NCBI RefSeq assembly: GCF_005885815.1
Contig: NZ_CP040602.1
Location: 263,630 to 327,629, forward strand
Origin: Thiomicrorhabdus sediminis
GTDB taxonomy: Bacteria; Pseudomonadota; Gammaproteobacteria; Thiomicrospirales; Thiomicrospiraceae
Length of the DNA stretch: 64,000 bases
Reading direction: 5' to 3'
The notes under the pieces were generated by a model. That model had not been told where the DNA came from. It did no database searches and saw only the letters and a program-made list of their open reading frames with translations. Below, one piece after another: positions 19,154 to 28,948 of this stretch. Both the position numbers and the translations under genes were made by a program. Position 1 is the stretch's first letter. Each line of letters starts with the position of its first letter.

Positions 19154-19227
19154 CCATCCCATTTTGCCGCCATCTATTTCAGCCCGGTTTGTGACAATCT
19201 ATTACCGGGTTTATTTTGAGAACTCCT

Positions 19228-20256
19228 ATGTCAACAGAACCTAAGTCTTATGACTTTTCCTTATTTGCCCACGCTTATCCTCCATTAGCCATTAGCGCTA
19301 CGTTAAAACAGCAACCCGAGGATTTTATGGTTGAAGAACAGTTGGGTTATCCATTAAGCGGCAGCGGTGAGCATCTTTGGTTATGGATTGAAAAAAAACA
19401 ACAAAATACCGATTGGGTGGCTCGTAAATTGGCCGCTTGGTTAAATACCGGTTTGGTGAATATCGGTTTTGCAGGGCAAAAGGATCGGCAGGCGATCACA
19501 CGGCAGTGGTTCAGTGTACCTTGTGCGATGAAACAAGTTCTCGATCTAGACAGTTTCCAATGCGAGGGGGTGAGAATTCTCAAGGCGCAGCGGCACGATC
19601 GGAAGTTGCGACGTGGCGAACTGGCAGGCAATTTTTTTCACATTAGATTGCGTCATTTAGCAGGTTCTGATAACGACTGTAAAGCCCAAATAGAAGATCG
19701 TTTACAGCAGTTAAAACAAGGTGTACCAAATTACTACGGCGCACAGCGATTTGGCAAGCAGTGTGCTAATTTGAGCTTGGGAGAGCGCCTATTAACAGAG
19801 CCCGTTGCACGCGATAAAAAGCGGCGTAGCAAAAAACGCGGTGGACAGCGCAATCTCAATAGTCTGGCGCTTTCGGCAATCCGGTCATGGATGTTCAATC
19901 GTTTACTCAGTGCGCGCGTTGAAGATGGCAACTGGAATAGCGCCATTGCAGGTGATAGCGTCATTGATGGAAAAGTAATGGGGACCTTGTTCGGTGATCA
20001 AGACCTGCAAACAACAGAGCAGGCCTTTGAGTATGAGAGCAGGGTGGTTACTGAGTTTTCTCAATGGTATCAAGGTCTGCGTCAGCAGCGTGTTCAGTCT
20101 GCCCAGAGAGCTTTTTGTTTGCAGCCGAAACAGTTGTCATGGCAGTGGCAAGACGATAACGGTCAGTTAGCGCTGTTGCTGGATTTTGAGCTGCCGACAG
20201 GCTGTTTTGCAACAGTGTTTTTACGCGAGTTATGTGAGTTGCGAGAACCTGAATGA
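19228..20256 (+). CDS. truD: tRNA pseudouridine(13) synthase TruD
   Basis: TruD makes pseudouridine at position 13 of glutamate-type tRNAs. Family motifs are present: DFMVEEQLGYPLSGSGEHLW near the N-terminus, the catalytic Asp in GFAGQKDRQAITRQWFSV, FFHIRLRHL, and VPNYYGAQRFGKQ. The protein has 342 residues, normal for TruD. The ATG at 19228 is preferred over a TTG four codons upstream. A large AT-rich inverted repeat follows the stop codon. Confidence 0.93.
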   Translation: MSTEPKSYDFSLFAHAYPPLAISATLKQQPEDFMVEEQLGYPLSGSGEHLWLWIEKKQQNTDWVARKLAAWLNTGLVNIGFAGQKDRQAITRQWFSVPCAMKQVLDLDSFQCEGVRILKAQRHDRKLRRGELAGNFFHIRLRHLAGSDNDCKAQIEDRLQQLKQGVPNYYGAQRFGKQCANLSLGERLLTEPVARDKKRRSKKRGGQRNLNSLALSAIRSWMFNRLLSARVEDGNWNSAIAGDSVIDGKVMGTLFGDQDLQTTEQAFEYESRVVTEFSQWYQGLRQQRVQSAQRAFCLQPKQLSWQWQDDNGQLALLLDFELPTGCFATVFLRELCELREPE

Positions 20257-20257
20257 T

Positions 20258-20302
20258 TTGCTTAATTGATTGGCTATAAGACGTAGTTATGTAATTAAGC
20301 AA
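20258..20302 (+). other. AT-rich inverted repeat after truD
   Basis: TTGCTTAATT (20258-20267) is perfectly repeated in reverse complement as AATTAAGCAA (20293-20302) around a 25-base loop, beginning two bases after the truD stop. There is no T-tract after it, so a terminator role is uncertain. Confidence 0.4.
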
Positions 20303-20414
20303 TTAATTGGATATGATAGTGTTGCGCTGTCTGGCCTAAATTCGGTAATCGTATAGGTCGGCCATTAGCATTGGTAATCGCATCGCATTAAAGAATACGC
20401 AAGGCATGGAATAA

Positions 20415-23240
20415 ATGTTGAAAACAGAACCTAAGGCAAATAACACCCTGTGGCTATTCAGCTTGATTGCGGCATTGTTGTTTGCGTTGATAATGAGTAT
20501 CAACTTTTATCTGATTAAACAAAATGAAGAACAGATATCCAAAAGTGCGGCCAACGATGCAAAGAGTCTTGCCGTTTTTATCGGTAAAAATATTACGCAT
20601 TCGGTAGAAACCGCAAAGTTTTTAGCGCAATTGCATCGTGACAGAATTCTAGAGTTGGCCTCCGGGGGAGGGTATCCTTATGACCTGGAAGAGATAATCA
20701 GTGATGTGCATAGGGTTTTACCGGATGGCAGTGAATTTGCCATCACCAATCAGCATGGGGAAGTGGTCATGGCTTCCGACCGCTTGGTGATTGGCAATGA
20801 CTGCAAAGCACTGATGCGTAAAACCATGCGTTTTTTGCCGATGGCGAATGTTGAAGCCCAGGCGCATATCTCCAATACCAACCAATCTCATTTCGATTAC
20901 ATGATCCCCATTCAAAGTCTGGATAGTGTTGCCGGACTGTGGATGCGTTTTTCGTTTCAGCCTTTGCAAAGTTTTATCAATAATTCCCAGTCAGATGGTT
21001 ATGAATTGGTGATGGTTGAGGAACTCAATAGTGATGTCGCGTTGCTGGGCAGTCTAAAGGTGCAGAAAAACGATAACCGTCTATTCAATTTACTACAAAA
21101 CTTCTCTGGTTTTAGTGAAAAGAGTCCTGTGATTACCCATGCACCGATCCAGCCTGTAGGCTGGCATATATTGGCGATTGAGAAAAACCAGTCAATGCAG
21201 GCATATCGTATTCAGGTCTTTAGTGTCAGTATGGTGTTGTTCGCTTTGTTGCTGGTGATTGGTGTGCTGATTAGCAAGCAGATTAGACGTTTGCATTCGG
21301 AAAGACAGCGTTTAGACCAGCAGTTCGAGCACGATAAGATGTTTAATGCCGGACCGACCGTATTATTGGAGCGTGGTGTCGATAAAGGCATGACGATGTC
21401 CTACGCCTCGCCAAATGCGCAGAACCTGTTGCACAGAACACAGCAAGGGTTTATTAATGCAGCCTATATGGATTGGGTAAAAGATGACGACCGTGAGGCG
21501 ATTCGTAAAAAACTCATTCAAAGCTATTCAAAAGGTATTGATACGGTAGAGCTGATTTATCGTGTATTGTCTGCAGACACCGCAGAATACAAATGGATCT
21601 ATGACTTGACTCATATTGTCTACGACAAGATGGGCAATCCATTATTGTTGAGGGGGTATATCACATCGATCCACGCGCAAAAGACCGCGGAAAAAAATGC
21701 TAATGAGCTGATTCAAGCGATTCCTGAACCGGTTTTTGTCACGACTCTCAACGGCAGGATTATTGAGGCCAATCAGGCAGCGGAAAACCTGTTGGGCTGT
21801 GACAAGCAGGTTTTTTTGGGCAGAACCTTTAGTGAATGGGTGGATATCGACAGTTTCGATGCTTATGAAAACAGCAAGAAAACATTGATTCATCAAGCGA
21901 CAACTTCTTCACAGCAAAGTACCATGCCGACCAATCTTCTGATACGTGATGCCAATGGGCGGAAAATTCATGTGGATTTGATTTTCAATCTGATTGAATT
22001 GAATAATAAGAAGTCGATTATCAAGGTGGTGCGTGATGTTACGGCGCAGACCCGTACCCAGCAGCAACTTCAATTAGCGAAAGAGCAGGCTGAAGGGTTG
22101 GCGCAGGCTCGCAGTCGTTTTGTCGCCACGGTGAGTCACGAAATCCGGACGCCGATGAACGGTGTCTTGGGGATGACCGACCTGCTTTTTGACACCCCTT
22201 TAAATCCTCAGCAGCAGACCTATTTGCACGCCATCAAACAAAGCGGCCAATTGCTGCTTAATATCATCAATGAAGTGCTTGATTTCGCACGGTTTGAAGA
22301 AGGTGAGATTAAACTCAAAGCAGAAGAGGCGTCGTTAAAAGACATTCTCCAGGAAGCGCTTCATCTGCTGTCGGCCAATGCCGAGGAAAAGCATCTGCCT
22401 TTGAAACTGGATTTCGACAGCCGTATTCCCGAAAGCCTTTTGATTGATCGGATACGCATTCAACAGTTGATTATGAATCTGGTGGGTAATGCAATCAAAT
22501 TCACCGAGCAGGGTGATATCGTGATTAAGATCGAGATGATACGTCAAACCAGTGACAGGGTGAGCTTAATGCTGCGTGTTATCGATAAGGGGATAGGTAT
22601 TGATGAGAAACACCTGCAAGGTCTGTTCGATTCTTTCAGTCAGGCGGATAGCAATATCTCCAGACAGTATGGCGGTACCGGTTTAGGCTTGGCGATTGCC
22701 AAGCAGATTGTCGAATTGATGGGCGGTGAGATTGGTGTCAATTCGCAATTGGGGCTGGGCAGCGAGTTTTGGGTTAAGTTGAATTTTGAAATTGCCGCGG
22801 ATCTGACCGCCATCAATGCATTGGAGGTGATTGACGACGCGGCAGCGGCAAGCCTTAACAATAAACATATCCTGTTGATTGAAGATAATGAAATCAATCA
22901 GAATGTGATTGCCTCTTTTGTCGAACGTTTAGGCGCTAAGGTCGATATTGCCGAAAACGGTTTGAAAGGGCTGGATGACTGGCGTTTGAATGCCGACAAA
23001 TACGATATGATCTTGATGGATTGTCAAATGCCGGTAATGGATGGGTATGAGGTGACACGCTTGATTCGTTCCGAAGAAACACTAGCTCACCCTCAAAGAC
23101 ATATCCCCATTGTTGCCTTGACGGCCAATGCAATGGTGGATGATCGTGATAAATGTATTCGCGCCGGCATGGATGATTTTATGGCAAAACCGATAGAGCG
23201 CCATACCTTTGCTCGAATGTTGCAGAAATGGTGTCAGTAA
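20415..23240 (+). CDS. Hybrid sensor histidine kinase/response regulator with PAS domains
   Basis: This is a 941-residue membrane sensor kinase of unknown ligand. It has a first membrane helix (about 13-33), a periplasmic sensing domain to about 270, a second helix (about 272-292) and two PAS-type domains (about 310-420 and 425-545). These are followed by HisKA with SHEIRTPMNGVLGMTD (His near 575), an HATPase domain (NLVGNAIKFTEQGD, DKGIGIDEKHL, GGTGLGLAIAK), and a C-terminal receiver with acidic pair EDNEIN and phosphoacceptor Asp in ILMDCQMPVMDG. There is no Hpt domain and no adjacent response regulator. It converges with hisI, with 10 bases between stops. Confidence 0.92.
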   Translation: MLKTEPKANNTLWLFSLIAALLFALIMSINFYLIKQNEEQISKSAANDAKSLAVFIGKNITHSVETAKFLAQLHRDRILELASGGGYPYDLEEIISDVHRVLPDGSEFAITNQHGEVVMASDRLVIGNDCKALMRKTMRFLPMANVEAQAHISNTNQSHFDYMIPIQSLDSVAGLWMRFSFQPLQSFINNSQSDGYELVMVEELNSDVALLGSLKVQKNDNRLFNLLQNFSGFSEKSPVITHAPIQPVGWHILAIEKNQSMQAYRIQVFSVSMVLFALLLVIGVLISKQIRRLHSERQRLDQQFEHDKMFNAGPTVLLERGVDKGMTMSYASPNAQNLLHRTQQGFINAAYMDWVKDDDREAIRKKLIQSYSKGIDTVELIYRVLSADTAEYKWIYDLTHIVYDKMGNPLLLRGYITSIHAQKTAEKNANELIQAIPEPVFVTTLNGRIIEANQAAENLLGCDKQVFLGRTFSEWVDIDSFDAYENSKKTLIHQATTSSQQSTMPTNLLIRDANGRKIHVDLIFNLIELNNKKSIIKVVRDVTAQTRTQQQLQLAKEQAEGLAQARSRFVATVSHEIRTPMNGVLGMTDLLFDTPLNPQQQTYLHAIKQSGQLLLNIINEVLDFARFEEGEIKLKAEEASLKDILQEALHLLSANAEEKHLPLKLDFDSRIPESLLIDRIRIQQLIMNLVGNAIKFTEQGDIVIKIEMIRQTSDRVSLMLRVIDKGIGIDEKHLQGLFDSFSQADSNISRQYGGTGLGLAIAKQIVELMGGEIGVNSQLGLGSEFWVKLNFEIAADLTAINALEVIDDAAAASLNNKHILLIEDNEINQNVIASFVERLGAKVDIAENGLKGLDDWRLNADKYDMILMDCQMPVMDGYEVTRLIRSEETLAHPQRHIPIVALTANAMVDDRDKCIRAGMDDFMAKPIERHTFARMLQKWCQ

Positions 23241-23250
23241 CGGTTGTCAG

Positions 23251-23688
23251 TTACTTTTTATAAAGGTTTTCCGGATCGATCAGTGGATCAGAAGTGATGG
23301 TCGCCTGAGTGCCGTCGACCTGTGTATAGAAACAGCTGCGACGTCCTGAGTGGCAAGCAGGGCCTGTTTGATCGACTTGTAACAGGATGGTGTCGCCATC
23401 ACAGTCAAAACTCAGGCTTTTCAATAGCTGAACCTGCCCCGATTCTTCGCCTTTACGCCAATAGTTCTGGCGTGAACGCGACCAGTAGCAAACGCGTCCG
23501 GTTTCCAGGGTTTCTCGTAAGGAAGCCAAATTCATCCATGCCATCATCAACACTTCTTTGCTGTCGAATTGCTGTGCGATGGCCGGAATTAAACCATCCT
23601 TATCGAATTTGATTTGTGATTCTAGTTGTGACCAGTCGAATTCATCGCCTTGCTTGGCTTTTTCAAGTTGTTTGAAGTTTGTCGTCAT
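23251..23688 (-). CDS. hisI: Phosphoribosyl-AMP cyclohydrolase HisI
   Basis: HisI opens the purine ring of phosphoribosyl-AMP in histidine synthesis. Family motifs are intact: MMAWMNLASLRETLETG, CYWSRSRQNYWRKGEESG, the zinc Cys and Asp of FDCDGDTILLQVDQTGPACH, and SCFY. It is 145 residues long and has no HisE fusion, so HisE must be encoded elsewhere. It sits 18 bases downstream of the exonuclease gene on the same strand and away from other his genes. Confidence 0.94.
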   Translation of the reverse strand: MTTNFKQLEKAKQGDEFDWSQLESQIKFDKDGLIPAIAQQFDSKEVLMMAWMNLASLRETLETGRVCYWSRSRQNYWRKGEESGQVQLLKSLSFDCDGDTILLQVDQTGPACHSGRRSCFYTQVDGTQATITSDPLIDPENLYKK

Positions 23689-23706
23689 GATTTATTCCTG
23701 CGGACC

Positions 23707-24783
23707 TTAAGCTTTTTTGGCATTGGCAAACGCGGCGGCAAAAGGGTTGTTGGTGATTGTCTCGGCCTTGGCTTTCGGTTTTGGTTGCTTGACTTGCGAC
23801 TTCTTGCCTTTTTCCAGCATGGCTTGTAACAGTTCCATTGTCGCTACCGCATCAGCCAGCGCATCATGTGCATCGCCCGGGAAAGGTTTTGCCAAAATGT
23901 GCTCATAAGCAGCGGTCAGTTTAGGAGTCTTAAAGAACCAGTACATCTTTTCGCTGTGCCAGCGCATGGCGCCAATCAAATCACGACTCATCTCCGCCGC
24001 ATCCAGCCAAGTATTGTAGTCAAGTTCAAAGCGCAACATCTTTTTCTCGGCGCTTTTTTGCAGATACATGAAATCGCTTTCGGTGCTGTAAGCAAGTACG
24101 ATATCGGCATCACGTAGGGTATCGTGAATCTCATCCCAGGCTTGAGCCAATAAAGGCTGGCCTTGAACCATTTCGGTGGTGATATTGTGTTTATCGTTTT
24201 CAGGAATATCGTAGCCTGGATTGATCAGCTGGTTAAACAGTTCTTTGCCGTCCTGATCGCAAGCGGAAAGTTGAATAATATCGGCTTCGGGGTCAGTGGA
24301 GATATTGGTCGCTTCAATATCGATACAAACAATTTTTTTGCCTTTTAGGTCTTTGGCATGATTGTGTAGCTTGAATAGCGCGTCATTGCGACGCTCTTTG
24401 ATCAGGTCGATCACTTCCGAGTCGCAAAAGCTCTGCATAATCGTCAATAGTTGTTTGGAGAATTTATTGATCGATTTGCTCAGCGCTTTACGCACCGCTT
24501 CGTCGTTGCTACAACGGTCAATAAAGCATTCGATACTGATGATTTCATCATTGACATTAATCTGTTTCAACGAGGCTTCTGTCAGCTTCTTCGGGTTGTA
24601 ATCATACTGTTCCAAAGGTGGAATGATGATGCCGCCGTTTAGCAATGATTTTTCGCCTTTAGCCGGAGAAGCCATGACCTCGACACCTTTTATGGTGAGG
24701 CCATCTGATGCGGCAACCGCCACAAGGTAATCTTTTAAAGGTTGGTTACGTTTATCTAGCAGGATTAATTGCGCATTGCTCAT
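23707..24783 (-). CDS. DEDDh-type 3'-5' exonuclease domain protein
   Basis: Residues about 148-320 form a DnaQ-like exonuclease: motif I IVCIDIEATN, motif II in DADIVLAYSTESDFMYL and motif III in GDAHDALADAVATM supply the Asp, Glu, Asp, His and Asp of a DEDDh site. The first 145 residues match nothing I know; they include NGGIIIPPLEQYDYNPKKLT and a Cys-containing segment ISIECFIDRC. The C-terminus is Lys/Pro-rich and ends NPFAAAFANAKKA. It could act on DNA or RNA. It is followed by hisI at 18 bases. Confidence 0.78.
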   Translation of the reverse strand: MSNAQLILLDKRNQPLKDYLVAVAASDGLTIKGVEVMASPAKGEKSLLNGGIIIPPLEQYDYNPKKLTEASLKQINVNDEIISIECFIDRCSNDEAVRKALSKSINKFSKQLLTIMQSFCDSEVIDLIKERRNDALFKLHNHAKDLKGKKIVCIDIEATNISTDPEADIIQLSACDQDGKELFNQLINPGYDIPENDKHNITTEMVQGQPLLAQAWDEIHDTLRDADIVLAYSTESDFMYLQKSAEKKMLRFELDYNTWLDAAEMSRDLIGAMRWHSEKMYWFFKTPKLTAAYEHILAKPFPGDAHDALADAVATMELLQAMLEKGKKSQVKQPKPKAKAETITNNPFAAAFANAKKA

Positions 24784-24900
24784 GAAATCGACTTTATTGT
24801 TATTTTTAAATAATAGCGGCTATTGTATCTTTTCTTTGCTTTCGGCACTAACCGAACATGAAAAAATCTTTATAAATCGACAATCTAGCCAATTGGAAGC

Positions 24901-26046
24901 TTAATTTTCTGCGTTGCTGGCATTGCATTCAAGCAAGGCGATAATGCTGCTCAGGGTTTGTTCCAGCAGATAGGGGGCGTGCTGCATGGCTTCTGTTTCC
25001 GAAAGGATTTGATTGACAATACTGAAGATGGCTTTGAATTCTGGCAGTTCATTAACACCGCAACCGAGGCTGCCACATATCGCTATGCTCGGAACCTGAT
25101 ATTGCTGGCCGAGCTGGGCAATACGCAAGGGTAGTTTTCCGAAACGGGTCTGTTCATCCATACGTCCTTCACCGGTGATGATCCAGTCTACCTGATGTTG
25201 TTCTAAGAGCGAGTTCAATTGTAAGGTCTGTTGCAACAGTTCGAAACCCGGCACCAGTTCGGCGTCAAACAGCGCCATAAAGCCAGCAGCCATGCCGCCA
25301 GCGGCGCCGGCACCAGCATGGTCGCGCACGGTTTTTTGGCTATGCTGTTCCAATACATTGGCATAGTTGTGCATGGCATTTTCGAGCGCATTGAGTTGCT
25401 CAGTGGTAGCGCCTTTTTGAGGGCCAAAAACCGCAGTAGCGCCATCTTCACCCAATAGGGGGTTGGTTACATCACAGGCGATTTTCCAATTCAATCGTTT
25501 GAGTTTTGAGGGTACCGGAGCGATTTTGGCAATATCACTTAGGCTGCGACCGCCCAAGCCGATCGGTTTATTATTGGCATCGAGCATTTCGATACCTAAA
25601 GCCATTAAGGCACCGGCACCGCCGTCATTGGTGGCCGAGCCGCCGAGGCCGAGAATAATGTTTTCTGCCCCGAGTTCAATCGCCGCTTCAATCAATTGGC
25701 CTGTGCCAAAACTGTGGGTGCTTAAGGGATTGAGTTCTTCACGACGAACTTTGGTGATGCCCGAAGCTTGTGCCATTTCAATAATCGCGGTTTTGCTATC
25801 GGCTTGCCAAGCGAAATTGGCTTTAACGCGTCTGCCTAGCGGGCCGGAAACCCAAAGGCTCTGACGCTCGGCAACTCCAGCATGGATAAAACTGTCGACA
25901 AAGCCTTCACCGCCATCCGACATGGGGCGGGAAATGACTTTGGCTTGAGGATTGATTTGCTGAATCACATTTTCAGCGATCTGACAGAATTGGTGAGCTT
26001 CCAAAGAGCCTTTGAAACTGTCCGGCGCAATCAGGTAAGTGGTCAT
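24901..26046 (-). CDS. Glycerate kinase (GlxK/GarK family)
   Basis: This enzyme phosphorylates D-glycerate, normally to 2-phosphoglycerate. The 381-residue protein has the family start APDSFKGSLEAHQFC, the Asp-containing SDGGEGFVD, the glycine-rich GLGGSATNDGGAGALMALG and the C-terminal ITGEGRMDEQTRFGKLP. In a carboxysome-bearing autotroph it could complete salvage of the 2-phosphoglycolate made by Rubisco oxygenation, together with the phosphatase at 60789, but the intermediate enzymes are not in this window. It ends 117 bases from the exonuclease gene start and both lie on the minus strand. Confidence 0.9.
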   Translation of the reverse strand: MTTYLIAPDSFKGSLEAHQFCQIAENVIQQINPQAKVISRPMSDGGEGFVDSFIHAGVAERQSLWVSGPLGRRVKANFAWQADSKTAIIEMAQASGITKVRREELNPLSTHSFGTGQLIEAAIELGAENIILGLGGSATNDGGAGALMALGIEMLDANNKPIGLGGRSLSDIAKIAPVPSKLKRLNWKIACDVTNPLLGEDGATAVFGPQKGATTEQLNALENAMHNYANVLEQHSQKTVRDHAGAGAAGGMAAGFMALFDAELVPGFELLQQTLQLNSLLEQHQVDWIITGEGRMDEQTRFGKLPLRIAQLGQQYQVPSIAICGSLGCGVNELPEFKAIFSIVNQILSETEAMQHAPYLLEQTLSSIIALLECNASNAEN

Positions 26047-26164
26047 AGACGGTACCTATCTCTAATTTAGTGGTATGGGTTTATTGTCGTCATGCGCCGT
26101 TGCATGGCAGAGTTAAAAGATTAGTTTTTCCATTTGATCGAGCAACCCATTGACGGAATTTGCT

Positions 26165-26677
26165 CTAGTGGCCTTTGCCGGTTTGAGCGACCTGTTGCAT
26201 CGCTTCCAATAGGTCACGACGTACATCGGCAGGCGCGGTCTCTTTACGCGAAGCGTCTAGACGTCCGCGGTATTGCAGTTGAAGATCGGCGTTGTAACCG
26301 AAAAAGTCGGGGGTGCAAACCGCGCCATAGGCTTTGGCTACCGCTTGGCTTTCGTCAACCACATAAGGAAACGGGAAATCAAATTGCTGTGAGATTTTCT
26401 GCATGTTCTCAAAAGAGTCTTCGGCGTATTCATTAGGGTCGTTGGACATAATGGCAATCGAATTGATGCCGAATTCATCACGAAGAATTTTACAATCATC
26501 GACCAAACGCTGTTGAATGGCTTTGACATAAGGACAGTGATTGCAGATAAACATAATCAATAAACCATTCGGGCCTTTGGCTTTATCCAATGTCCATTGC
26601 TGGTTATCAACACCAGGAAGATTAAAATCGATTGCAGGTTTGTCAAAGTCGCAAACAGGGGTTGTCAAACTGACCAT
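26165..26677 (-). CDS. Thioredoxin-fold (AhpC/TSA-like) family protein
   Basis: This 170-residue cytosolic protein begins VCDFDKPAIDFNLPGVDNQQ and carries the active-site stretch MFICNHCPYVKAIQQRLVDD, a CxxC motif typical of a thioredoxin-like subfamily close to peroxiredoxins. The central GINSIAIMSNDPNEYAEDS and FPYVVDESQAVAKAYGAVCT match that subfamily. Its biochemical role has not been settled in related proteins, as far as I know. No signal peptide is present. Confidence 0.82.
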   Translation of the reverse strand: MVSLTTPVCDFDKPAIDFNLPGVDNQQWTLDKAKGPNGLLIMFICNHCPYVKAIQQRLVDDCKILRDEFGINSIAIMSNDPNEYAEDSFENMQKISQQFDFPFPYVVDESQAVAKAYGAVCTPDFFGYNADLQLQYRGRLDASRKETAPADVRRDLLEAMQQVAQTGKGH

Positions 26678-26791
26678 ATAAAATCCTTAAAGACTGATAA
26701 CGCGAAGCGTTTTAAATGATTAATGGATTTATTGTAGCAAGGCTTTGCTTATCTGCAATCATCTCATTGCCGTTTTGCGCTTTGCTAAAAC

Positions 26792-26820
26792 AAAAAAACC
26801 CGCATAGTGCGGGCTTTTTA
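26792..26820 (-). terminator. Intrinsic terminator after the PuuD-like gene
   Basis: CCCGC (26799-26803) pairs with GCGGG (26809-26813). On the minus strand the stem is followed by seven T residues, so it ends transcription of the gene at 26841-27452. Confidence 0.8.
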
Positions 26821-26840
26821 TACTGCATTGTGCGCTTGAA

Positions 26841-27452
26841 TTAAATATGCGCGGCGAACATGCAAAGCAGCATTGGTACCGATAATACCACGTTGGTACG
26901 AGAAGCCATTGCAGCCGTTGTTTTTGCCTTGGCGATATCTTCTGCCGAAGCGCTTACCATGCCTAGGATTTTCTTCTGGTTCGGCCAGATCAGGAACCAG
27001 ACGTTAAATGCCATAATGGTTCCTAACCAAGCTCCGACACCGATCACTTCTGAACCTTCAGCAAGTAAGAAGGCATCCAAGATACCTTGACCGCCGGCAC
27101 CATTTGCCTGCGCCAGCAAAGAGACACCGATCAACCAAGTGGTGGCTGCCGCCATACGGAACCAAAGCAGAGCTTTAGGCGCGATGTATTTACCGATTGC
27201 CGCCGGTCCCGGACCATCTGTATCTGCTGTTGCAGCCCCCATTGCCGGTACCTGAACAAAGTTGAAATAGTACAACAAACCAATCCAAACAATACCGGCA
27301 AGCACGTGTAGCCAAACGGTGATTAGGAATGAGAAGCTACCTACACCGGATTCGGCTGGGTACATGCTAGGGATGTCTAGGGCGAAAATTGCAATAATGG
27401 CGGTGATAAAGCCAAGAGCAATAGTGCCTTTAATGCTGTTTAAAGGGTTCAT
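26841..27452 (-). CDS. PuuD / urate oxidase N-terminal-like membrane protein
   Basis: This 203-residue inner membrane protein has about five to six hydrophobic helices and resembles the membrane part of the PuuD family: VWLHVLAGIVWIGLLYYFNF, LLWFRMAAATTWLIGV, and FNVWFLIWPNQKKILGM. The C-terminal cytochrome c domain of full PuuD enzymes is missing, so urate oxidation should not be assumed. Conserved histidines in helix 2 could bind haem. It is a single-gene unit with its own terminator. Confidence 0.75.
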   Translation of the reverse strand: MNPLNSIKGTIALGFITAIIAIFALDIPSMYPAESGVGSFSFLITVWLHVLAGIVWIGLLYYFNFVQVPAMGAATADTDGPGPAAIGKYIAPKALLWFRMAAATTWLIGVSLLAQANGAGGQGILDAFLLAEGSEVIGVGAWLGTIMAFNVWFLIWPNQKKILGMVSASAEDIAKAKTTAAMASRTNVVLSVPMLLCMFAAHI

Positions 27453-27660
27453 AAGTTCTCCAATTAAAACGCTGGGTTAAGGTTTTTAGATAAAGCTTTC
27501 AATAATGCTTGCAGCTTAATTTGCATAGAGTGTTTTCGCTAAGAGTTGTTATTGTTTGCTAAGCGAATAGAAATTAAGCGGTTTCTAGTTTAACAGAAGT
27601 TTTTCAGCGGGCAATTTAAATAAGTTTTCAGCCCATAAAGGCTTTGAGGGTTGTGGCAAT

Positions 27661-27690
27661 AAAAAAACCGGGCTTAGCCCGGTTTCTTTT
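27661..27690 (-). terminator. Intrinsic terminator after sodB
   Basis: AAACCGGGC (27665-27673) and GCCCGGTTT (27677-27685) form a nine-pair stem with a T-rich tail on the minus strand, 24 bases past the sodB stop codon. Confidence 0.85.
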
Positions 27691-27713
27691 AATTCAGTAG
27701 TATGACTGCTGAA

Positions 27714-28325
27714 TTAGCCTTTGGCTGACTGGTAAAGTTCAGAAACCTTATCCCAGTTAACAACATCCCACCAAGCTTGCATATAAGCAGGGCGTAGGTT
27801 TTGGTAGCGTAGGTAATAAGCGTGTTCCCAAACATCCAGGCCTAGGATTGGTGAGCCTTTGACTTCGGCGCAATCCATTAATGGGTTGTCTTGGTTAGGC
27901 GTTGATGAAACCTGTAGTTTGCCGTCAGCATCAACAGAAAGCCAAGCCCAGCCAGAACCGAAACGTGTCGCACCAGCAGTGTTGAACTGTTCTTTTAGTG
28001 CATCAAGGCTACCGAAAGTCTCATTGATATCGTCAGCCAAAGCGCCTTTTGGCGCGCCCATGCTGTCGCCAGTCATGATGTCCCAGAAAAATGCATGGTT
28101 CCAGTGACCGCCACCGTTGTTGCGTACCGCTGGTGATAAAGCACCGGCATTGGCAACAAGTTCTTCTAACGACTTATCTTCAAGTTCAGTACCAGCAATG
28201 GCATTGTTCAGGTTGGTGACATAAGTATTGTGGTGTTTGGTATGGTGGATTTCCATAGTGCGCGCATCGATAGAAACTTCTAATGCATCGTAATCATAAG
28301 GTAAATCAGGAAGTGTAAAAGCCAT
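27714..28325 (-). CDS. sodB: Superoxide dismutase, iron type
   Basis: This enzyme removes superoxide in the cytosol. Metal ligands are visible in [25 protein letters not shown] and [14 protein letters not shown]. The stretch [10 protein letters not shown] and the Gln-type active-site neighbourhood favour the iron form. The ATG at 28325 starts the canonical [15 protein letters not shown] and has AAAGGAA upstream, giving 203 residues. The frame extends 16 codons further upstream but those residues are not part of the family. Confidence 0.94.
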   Translation of the reverse strand: MAFTLPDLPYDYDALEVSIDARTMEIHHTKHHNTYVTNLNNAIAGTELEDKSLEELVANAGALSPAVRNNGGGHWNHAFFWDIMTGDSMGAPKGALADDINETFGSLDALKEQFNTAGATRFGSGWAWLSVDADGKLQVSSTPNQDNPLMDCAEVKGSPILGLDVWEHAYYLRYQNLRPAYMQAWWDVVNWDKVSELYQSAKG

Positions 28326-28441
28326 GAGTATTTCCTTTAATTTTTTAAGTAAAGATACAGCGAGACAGTGCAAAGAAAATTTGCGAGGCCGTATATTGAT
28401 TATTAAACGCTTATATTATCGCTACTGAGGCAGGGCTTGTA

Positions 28442-28468
28442 AATACCCGACTGTTTTAATCGGGTATT
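28442..28468 (-). terminator. Stem-loop, possible terminator after ycgL
   Basis: AATACCCGA (28442-28450) pairs perfectly with TCGGGTATT (28460-28468). It lies 42 bases past the YcgL stop on the minus strand. The T-tract is short, so termination may be incomplete. Confidence 0.5.
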
Positions 28469-28510
28469 ATTGTTTGTGTCGGAAACACACAAAGGAAATG
28501 ATAAAAGGAT

Positions 28511-28807
28511 CTAGAAAATATTATCCAAGTGAGCCGGAGGCGCAGGCATATCGCTGATTTTTTCCACTTCGCTCGGCGGCATTTGAACGTAATAGCCTTT
28601 TTTCTCGATTGATTCGTAAACCGTTTTGGCATCTTCACGCGCCAGTTTCTTTTCCGGTGTCAGATCAAAATCAATGACATGCTCCGGCTCACCAAACATG
28701 ACCAGTAGTTCCTGCGGCACGTCTTCAAGCTTGGTTGCTTGGGGAAGAAACAGATAAAGTTCTGATTTTTTTGGGCTTCTGTAAGCCGAAACTTGGATAG
28801 CAGACAT
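28511..28807 (-). CDS. YcgL domain-containing protein
   Basis: This 98-residue protein matches the gammaproteobacterial YcgL family: VSAYRSPKKSELYLFLP at the N-terminus, VPQELLVMFGEPEHVIDFDL in the middle and the ending GYYVQMPP. YcgL proteins are small cytosolic proteins without a settled function. It is transcribed divergently from the reductase gene starting at 28949. Confidence 0.88.
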   Translation of the reverse strand: MSAIQVSAYRSPKKSELYLFLPQATKLEDVPQELLVMFGEPEHVIDFDLTPEKKLAREDAKTVYESIEKKGYYVQMPPSEVEKISDMPAPPAHLDNIF

Positions 28808-28948
28808 GGGTTTTCCTTTCTAAAATTTGCGCGCATTATAACAAAATTCAATGGCTTATTTGTCAGTGAAATGTTCGAAAAACTTGACCTCATTTCAGGA
28901 TTTCCTTATTCTTACGCGTCTAAAAAAATAGTTAAGACTGGATGCAAT

